A stretch of 64,000 bases of DNA from Ancistrus triradiatus. Taxonomy: Eukaryota; Chordata; Actinopteri; Siluriformes; Loricariidae. Made by a program: the position numbers and the translations under genes. Shown here piece by piece: positions 57,198 to 64,000 of the stretch (position 1 is its first letter; each line of letters opens with the position of its first letter). The DNA is taken from contig JAJAGP010000083.1 of the NCBI GenBank assembly GCA_025084515.1, forward strand, positions 643,665 to 707,664, in the 5' to 3' direction. The notes below the pieces were generated by a model, which saw only the letters and a list, made by a program, of their open reading frames with translations, ran no database searches and was not told where the DNA came from.

Positions 57198-59534
57198 TAG
57201 ATAGTCGTCCAAATGGTCTAGTGGACTGGCCTGACCAGGTTTCACATGCGAACATGCATGTCCGAGTCACTGGTCAAGGGATCATCCCCCAGCACTGCCT
57301 CAGCAACCCCTACCTAACCCTGAGATGATCTGGCTTACGTCTACACCCTGTGTTCTCCGGGGATAGCTGCCGACGCCCCCATGACGCATGGCCTGGAAAA
57401 TGTGGTTTTAAAACATGAAGGAAGAAATGGACAATAAGTTCAAACGACTGCACTTTGCGTAACGTGTTACAAAAGTTATCAACTGATTAAGCTCAACAGT
57501 AATTTCTCCCACGTTTCCCAAACCAAAGAATTTCTCAAAGCAGACTGGTATTTTAGACAAACCTATGCATTGTCTCGCTCCACCAGGTCTTACAGAATAA
57601 ACAAGGTTAGGATAATTGGGCAAGCACTAGTTGGTGCGAAGGGGGCAGGGAAGAGTCACTCTCCAAGTATTTAGAGTTCATTTCAGTTAACCAAAAACAA
57701 ACCACCGCAATGCCCAAACAACAGCATGTGCACAAATGTTAAACAAGTATTTCAGCATCTTTTAATCTGTCAGTGCTGCACATAATTAGAGGCCATTGCA
57801 AATGCATTCTTTGCTCCAAGCCAGGAGTCCAAACAAGCTCTTCTCAGTCATCAGTTTCCATGTTGGATGCTTTAGCCTTTCTCTGCTGTCGGTTTTGTAG
57901 TCATCAATGCCAGTTTGCAGAATCATCTGAAGGAATGCCTGCTTTCTAGAACGAACACCTGTAGAACCTGGGCTGTGTGTGGATGGATATGTGATGGGAT
58001 ACACATGAAAAGACCCTCTGTGCTGCATCCGCCTTTGGTCGCCTTCCAAAAAACACCTCTCTAACAGATGGTCTTCTCCAAGTCCCCGATAAATTAATGT
58101 GGAAAGGGGTTAACTAACGTTATCTGGATATTACTGTGTAGGAGAGGCAGCTAGCTTGAACTATCTTGCTGACCGAGCCATGGATCATCTTTAAGAATGA
58201 GCCATAAAAGTGTTCATTTGCAATGAAAATGTGAAGTCATGTCAAATCTTGTAGAACCGAAAGAACACATCTAATAAATCTGACAGTGGGAAATGAAAGA
58301 AAATTGTGACATTATGGCAAAACTCAATAAAACCGATTTCTAATGATGTTGCAATCATTTCTCCTACATGAAAGTGTACATTTGCTTTATGGATGAAGTG
58401 TGTTGGAGAATAAAAGATGAATATACCAGTCTGGTATCACAAGTACATGTCCGACTAATAGCTCATCCCCAGCATGTGTGTAACTTGTACAAAGTACGAA
58501 ACCTGTTTCAAAGACATACAGCATACAATCTGTTTCACAGCATGATATAAAACCAAGTACGAGGACACTAACCTAAACCCTAACATTATCCCTACAATTT
58601 AAAGCAATACTAATAATACAGCTTATATTTTTAGTTCATTAGCTATATCCCAGACTTAACCATTGACTTCCAACAACAACTATCGCTTGTTCATTCGTAT
58701 ACAATTTTTGTTGCATTTATTGATACAGCACCACCAATGGACATGAATCTGTTTCACAATTTATGGAAACAGAATTAGTACAGGCACCGTTTAGCGACCA
58801 CATTACATTCTGTGACACGGGTCGCTGACCGAACATTACCATAGTCACAAAGTCTATTTAGACTACTGTAATGTAACTATAAAGAACTTTCTCTCTCAAC
58901 TGTGTGCTAATGATAGGTAAATGTGTCAGAGATGCAGCTGAACTCATGACTGGAAGCCTAAACTGTGATACACTTGCTAAACCTTTCATAATTTAAGAAA
59001 ATTCACAATAATTATTAAAAAACGCAGTAATTTACTGTTACGATTCCATCCAGGGGAAAGCCGTAAGACTTAAGAGGATGGACCTGATACTTTTGTTTGA
59101 TGGACAGTATTACGAACAACATGCAAGACCAGCTGGAGAAACATTGACTCAACAAGTGAATGTGAACCACTTTAGATAGTTATAGGTGAGAGAATATACA
59201 GGTAGTGGGGGGACAAACGAAGGAGTACTACTTACAATAGGACAGGGACATATACTTGTGTATAAACAAGTTGCAAAAAGTCATACACACAAAGACCGAG
59301 TAAGAACAGTCTGTGAGCTAACAGGCAACTGGGCACATGACCAGTCAGGTAGTTATAATCTTACAGAAGTTATTATATTTGTTAAGACCTTGGTTGTTAA
59401 CGTGAAGGGACGCTGATTGGATGGCTATTACTCACCTCATAACTGTATACATATACACTGGTGTTCAATACAACAAGAAGCATTTGCTTAGCATATCCCA
59501 GCTGCTGAGTTCACTATCATACGGATTCAGCCAT
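57198..59534. other. Unique DNA; one unexplained minus-strand frame
   Basis: No gene can be named. The minus-strand frame at 58049-57786 (87 codons, starting MEGDQRRMQHRGSFHVYP) has a balanced residue mix with SRKQAFLQMILQTG and DDYKTDSRERLKHPTW. It looks more protein-like than its neighbours, but I do not recognise it and see no splice partner. Confidence 0.25.
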
Positions 59535-59646
59535 TTCAGGGTTAAGGGCATTGCTCAAGGGTCCAACAGCTTGGTCAATCTGGGATTTGAGGCGGCAACC
59601 ATTCAGTATGCAGCCCATAGGCTAACCACTGAGCCACTCCTGCCCT
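59535..59646 (-). repeat. SINE-1, decayed copy
   Basis: GGGTTAAGGGCATTGCTCAA, GGGTCCAACAGCTTGG and a head complement with GGCTAACCACTGAGCCACTC keep the SINE-1 order in reverse. Confidence 0.5.
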
Positions 59647-59706
59647 GTATCAAAGCAGATAATTGTTTGTCTCTGGACTAGAGAACCCAAAAATAAATAA
59701 ATCAAT
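59647..59706. other. Short unique spacer
   Basis: No feature seen. Confidence 0.3.
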
Positions 59707-60014
59707 CAATTCAGCAATATAACAATATTTATTTTCGCAATATACTACAATTCAGCTCAAAATATCTTTTTTTGAAAGAAGAAAAAACACATTTTAATGG
59801 GATGTAAACTAAAAACTACAGTGTTTTGTCTCAACTTGTCTCCTGAATTATCAATGTGATGTTACGTATAAAGATTTCAGCTGGTTTGATATTTTCAGTA
59901 GACTATATGGAATATCCCAATATATATCATAATACGTACTGTGATATCATCATATCGTGACCCATGTATCGTGATGCGTATCGTATCGTTTAGTCTTTTA
60001 CAATACCCACCCCT
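59707..60014 (+). mobile_element. MITE-2, hAT-type miniature element, copy 4
   Basis: It carries TTCAGCAATATAACAATATT, TACAATTCAGCTCAAAATAT, AATGGGATGTAAACTAAAAA, GTGACCCATGTATCGTGATG and the terminus CAATACCCACCCCTT. The orientation is the same as the other copies. Non-coding. Confidence 0.7.
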
Positions 60015-61861
60015 TCTCTGGACAAGTGTTTCATAAATGAGTACCATGAATGACTTGCTGAATGACATACTATGAATCAAAAGTGTACAAACAGCTGGGG
60101 ATTTAGTCATTTATGTGGAATAAATCTATAAACCATGATTAAGCAGTAAAACCTGTTTTTATATTGCTGTGATTATTAACCAGGAAACCTCAGAGGAAAA
60201 AATCTCATAAAGCATATTCACATTAGTCATCAGAATGCCCTCAATCCCTTTCATGTGTCAACATATTTGTACATACATTTGTGCTTGTCAAAGCTTTTTA
60301 ACATCAGTCCTATTTTGAATTCTTCCTTTTATCCACACTTACCCATAAAGCAGCCTTTGCGCATGCCAATGTTTATTCTTCGCCATGGAAAAGATTGCCA
60401 AATCGTCCACATACACACACAGTCAGACCATTCCCTACAACGTTACACCCACAGTGTTTTTGATTAGGATCTTACAAGGCAGCGGAACGAAAACAACTTT
60501 TCAAAGAGCCTGAAAAGATTCCAGCTAAATAATTGGTCATTTCCTCCGTTAAACACCTCTCATCATATTTATGGACTGACTGGACTTGTTTTCTGAGTCT
60601 TTTGCCCACCAGGACATTTGCTATTACATTTTAAGAAGTTAAGATCTTTGTAATTAGCTTAAGTCACAGAGGTAAACATATCTGATTTTAGGTAAACAAA
60701 TAAGCTCAGCATTTAAAGACTCGATTGGACTAAACATGCACATCCAAAATGTTGTTTACTCATTCTGCAAAAAAGCAGCAGTCATTGACTGCAGGGATTA
60801 TACTTGAAGCCTTGTTAAATATTTTGCCATCATTAATGAAAAAAAGAAAGCCAGAAATACTGACTGTAAGGGCTAAATGTGAAATTTTCTGCTTATTTAT
60901 TGGAATAACCATGATAAATTCCTGGGTTCCATTTCCAACCGCAACTGTACAAATATGAGCGTGATGCTTTACACGGTGGCCATTTTCTAACTACCTGAAC
61001 TTCTAATTTGCAGTGGATTCTCATATCCAATTTTGGTTGTAGCAGTCTCACATTTTCTCATGATGGCACATCTTTATGTGGCTAAGCATGTAATTATGAG
61101 ATGTACACAAGAAGCAATGACAGACCTGCAGACATTGTTGGACAGGAAAAAAAACCCTTTACAAAGGCTGGGCACTGCTGAAGAGCTGAAAATCTTTGTA
61201 AGAAATCTCTGACAATATTAAAGGCAATACTTCCATCCAAACTAGGTTTGGGACAAACAGAGACCTCTCAAAATGTGTTTAACATACTGTGCTTCATATA
61301 AAGAATTTGGAAATATTTCACCATGGACAGAGACAAGATCCAATTTTCCAATAGAAGGCAACCGCATTACTATTTCTCTCCTGAGGCTAAACATGCTTTT
61401 CTGCAGAGCTTTGTGTAAAAAAAAAAGAAAAGAAAACTGCTGTGTCAACTCTATTCAGCCCTCTGCAGTACTACAAAGCTTTTGTTTCTCCAGATGGAAA
61501 AGAATCCAGCAGCTTTTGATGTGACACGCTAAAGGCTTGTCATTAAAGCTTGAAGGAAACATGCACTAAGAAGCTAACGATGTGTCAATATTTTTGTAAG
61601 ATGATACAAAAAACTCCGATTTATTTCAAAGGATTAGCACTGGTCGAATTTCAGTGGGAGATTTTGATGGAGCTTAACAGCTGTCATCACGTTTATCTCA
61701 AATGCAGCAATAAAAACTACATTCTCCAAGTACGGCTTGTGCAACACAGAGCCAATCCTGTTCTGCCTGCTACTGCCATCATCTGCTCAGAAGTGAATAA
61801 GGTAACATCTTATGCATTTTTAATCTAGCAGTACGTGACAATATTTAAACATAACAGATCT
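60015..61861. other. Unique DNA, no gene recognised
   Basis: Open frames of 60-92 codons (for example 61550-61828) lack domains. Confidence 0.35.
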
Positions 61862-62060
61862 CTGTTAAGGCACTCGAGTGGTGCAGCCGTCTAATGTGCT
61901 AGCCTTCCACTGTAGAGACCTCGGCGGTGTCACACAGGCATGATTGGGTTCTGCCTGAGGTAGGTGTGGCAACAGGGACCCCAACTTAGTCCTGCAATGG
62001 ACTTTCATTCCTTTCAGGACACACTGGGAATTCCAAGAGAGGTTCTGGAGTCCCTACGAC
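61862..62060 (+). repeat. Retroposon with tRNA-like head and L2-type tail (probable)
   Basis: GGCACTCGAGTGGTGCAGCC GTCTAATGTG has a box-A-like order. The tail has GTCCTGCAATGGACTTTCAT, GGTTCTGGAGTCCCTACGAC and CAGGATAAAAGGAG, which follow the L2-type module at 47330. It differs from SINE-1. The classification is tentative. Confidence 0.45.
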
Positions 62061-62841
62061 CCATACCAGGATAAAAGGAGAACTTTTGCCTTCTTTAAAT
62101 TCCCTTCTCTTTATGTGTCTCGCAGTGTCTTTTTCACATCGTCAAAAAAAGACAAGAGAAGATTAGTGTAGGAAGCTATAGTTTGTGTTTTTGTGGGCAT
62201 GAACTGATTAGAATGCACTTGGATAAAGAAGAAAAAGATTCCACACAGTGACCGTGAGGTTTATCACCATCATGCCCTCATCATTCCAGTCCTTCAGTTA
62301 TATTCCACCAGATATTTTCTTTAATATCCATGTTTTTATAGTCAGCGTGTTGCTTGTTCTGTAAGCTCTTGTGCTCTGCTACTAGCAGGATGAGCTGTTC
62401 TGCCTGACAACCGAGCTCTGATTGGTCAGCCTGATTTCAACTCAGCCAAACAATGCAGAAATTAGAACAGCGTCGCAGTCCGTCAGTTTCAGACTCTGTG
62501 TGAAGGACGGCATTAATACATATGATCAAAACTTGATGTGCGTTTTTTCATCTGTAAAAATCGGACTTGGTATGAAAAGGCCTTTAGGTGTTTATATTCA
62601 TATGTATATTAATACATTTCTCAAGTATTTGTGTTCTAGTACCTACTGCAACCCCTGCACTTTTCTAAAACCTATGCATGGACAGTACTGAATAACTTGT
62701 GAACAGTTAGTAATTCCAAGTAGGGTTATACGATCACATTTCAGTCATGATCACATGTTTTGTTCACCTAAACATATCCTACATTGACACTGCAAGTCAA
62801 CTGGCTAACGTTAGATATCAGTTTCAGTAGACATACTGCAT
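62061..62841. other. Unique DNA; CCAAT-like motif near 62420
   Basis: CTCTGATTGGTCAG at 62415-62428 is a clear CCAAT-box-like word on the minus strand with a mixed-composition flank, but no gene, TATA or initiator follows. The frame at 62422-62691 has no domain. Confidence 0.3.
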
Positions 62842-63060
62842 GTCAAGTCAAGTCAGATCTATTTATATAGCACCTTTTACAATGGAGCATTGTCTCAAAG
62901 CAAGTTTCCAAGTTTAGATTATCTCCTAATAACTACGTCCAATCCCAAATTGAGCAAGCCTAGGGCGACAGTGGCAAGGAAAAACTCCCTAAGTGTTATG
63001 AGGAAGAAACTTTGGGAGGACCAAGACTCAAAAAGGGACCCATCCTCCTTGGGCATGTTT
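62842..63060 (+). repeat. Teleost dispersed repeat (CAAGTCAAGTC family), long copy
   Basis: GTCAAGTCAAGTCAGATCTA, TTTATATAGCACCTTTTACA, GGAGCATTGTCTCAAAGC, GGCGACAGTGGCAAGGAAAA, ACTCCCTAAGTGTTATGAGG and CCCATCCTCCTTGGGC appear in order. It is a very common non-coding teleost repeat, with copies at 3480-3690 (reverse) and 51803-51885 (deleted). The frames on both strands at 62890-63158 belong to the repeat. Confidence 0.8.
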
Positions 63061-63099
63061 AGGCACTTTCGCGCCAGAGAAACTTTTTCATAGTTCTTA

Positions 63100-63830
63100 G
63101 CACTGTTGGAGAAGGTGCTTCCTTTCTCACATATTCGCACCACAGAAACTGGGGACACAGTGTACAGGGACTTTTGTATCTCGTACTTAAAGGTAGGTAC
63201 TTTTCTCAGGACTTACCTAACTGACTTAAGTATGAAGCGACTGGTCCAGATGCCATTGCCTATGTTGGCAGCAACAGCCATTTTTTTATACTTGTACACC
63301 AGTAGCCATATAAACATCAGACCTTTGTGTTAAAAATGGAAAATAAATGTTCTGACAGTGAAATCCAGGCTTTACTGAGCCTATATGCGACGGAGGAGGC
63401 ACAATGGAACTGAAGTCGTCAGTGTTTCCGCTAGGATTTTTTTCAGCAGCGCCGGCAGCTTCTGCCTCTCCCTTGGGTGTAATCGCTCTCCAATTTTGTT
63501 TCACTCTCCGTTAGTCCTTTGAAATTAAAAGCCCTATGCAGAGTGATGCGATTTCAAGATATGTCATAGAGGTCTGAAGCAGCGGCGGTAATAACTTGCA
63601 GTGACGGGTCACTGCTACAAAATAGATGTAGCAGAAACACTGGTCGTCTAAGAGCAATTTAAAAATATTTGCTTCACCAACCTTCATCACTTCAGTGTTT
63701 CTGCTGACGGTGCGAATGCAAACCTAAAAGGGCCCTTGAACAATTGTAGTTCTTGGGGGAACTCCTCAAGCTAGTTCCTCCCAAATGAATCAATAGAACT
63801 GTTTAGTGCAAATCGCCTTTTTACTGCTTA
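63100..63830 (+). pseudogene. Harbinger-like element remnant with Myb/SANT domain fragment
   Basis: The segment 63155-63260 matches 3055-3150. At 63347-63405 the frame reads KCSDSEIQALLSLYATEEAQ and then stops after WN; it is the same Myb/SANT start as at 25504. Further right, CGGTGCGAATGCAAACCTAA, TTGTAGTTCTTGGGGG and CTAGTTCCTCCCAAATGAAT match 3780-3850. Together the three places outline one dispersed element whose DNA-binding gene is broken in both copies that have it. No transposase catalytic motif is seen. The family assignment is inferred. Confidence 0.5.
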
Positions 63831-63867
63831 TTCAGTCATATGCTGCAAGTGTCCCAACTGAACTTTG

Positions 63868-64000
63868 AATCAAAGGAAGAGGTTGTTTGGTCAGAGGAGT
63901 GCTGTTTTCTTTTCCATCACATGGAAGGCCAGGGACACGTGCACCATTTATCAGGCAACGTGATGGCACCAGGATCCACTTTGGGAAGAAGACAAGGTGT
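63868..64000 (+). pseudogene. Tc1-D transposase fragment, running off the window end
   Basis: The frame beginning at 63888 reads WSEECCFLFHHMEGQGHVHH and continues LSGNVMAPGSTLGRRQG with no stop before the window end. This corresponds to the family's WSDES-R-FLLHH region and the stretch before the second catalytic Asp. The first catalytic Asp is replaced by Glu (WSEE). The 5' half of the element is absent; it joins directly to Harbinger-like DNA on the left. Whether the rest follows outside the window cannot be seen. Confidence 0.75.

Noticed and set aside
1..64000. CRISPR arrays, bacterial operons, phage or virus genes
   Set aside because: No regularly spaced repeats, ribosome binding sites or packed genes exist; the DNA has the texture of a vertebrate non-coding region, and no retroviral gag/pol/env motifs or long terminal repeats were noticed.

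Overview
The window looks like non-coding chromosomal DNA from a ray-finned fish, probably an otophysan such as a catfish or characin relative. That placing is an inference from the repeats: several Tc1-like transposon families, tRNA-derived SINEs ending in the teleost GTCGCTCTGGATAAGGGCG tail, an L2-type LINE 3' end with an ATT tail, hAT-type and pogo-type miniature elements, and the dispersed CAAGTCAAGTC / GGAAAAACTCCCT repeat. The DNA is AT-rich with long stretches of simple sequence. There are no operons, no ribosomal or true tRNA genes, no CRISPR arrays and no complete host gene. Most open frames are short chance frames.

Layout. 1-12.7 kb: mostly unique DNA with small MITE-like inverted repeats (1771-1991, 2417-2536), an hAT-type MITE (5146-5530) and decayed SINE/L2 pieces. 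It also holds a candidate coding exon with a signal-anchor-like segment and a good splice donor (1443-1551). 12.7-18.5 kb: a full MITE-1, a near-complete but frameshifted Tc1 element (14285-15545), a 400 bp compound microsatellite and a second Tc1 fragment. 18.5-28.2 kb: unique DNA, an hAT-type MITE, an L2-type LINE 3' end (23423-23818), a Myb/SANT-coding Harbinger-like fragment, a Tc1 copy with a premature stop (25864-26920) and a teleost repeat. 28-35 kb: MITE-1, a possible small exon (31683-31809) and a nested stack in which a pogo-type MITE sits in a Tc1 element that abuts a second Tc1 family. 35-44 kb: an internally deleted Tc1, three more Tc1 or pogo-type elements and SINEs. 44-57.2 kb: unique DNA with decayed Tc1 fragments, MITE-1, and another MITE-1 split by a SINE. 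57-64 kb: unique DNA, MITE-2, a teleost repeat, a Harbinger-like remnant and a Tc1 transposase fragment running off the end.

The window therefore records successive waves of class II transposons. Six Tc1-like families can be separated here, called Tc1-A to Tc1-F only for this annotation. None of the transposase frames is intact. If a host gene spans the window, most of what is seen would be intron. The host-coding candidates (1443-1551, 31683-31809, 19179-19382, 57786-58049) are weak and are marked as such.
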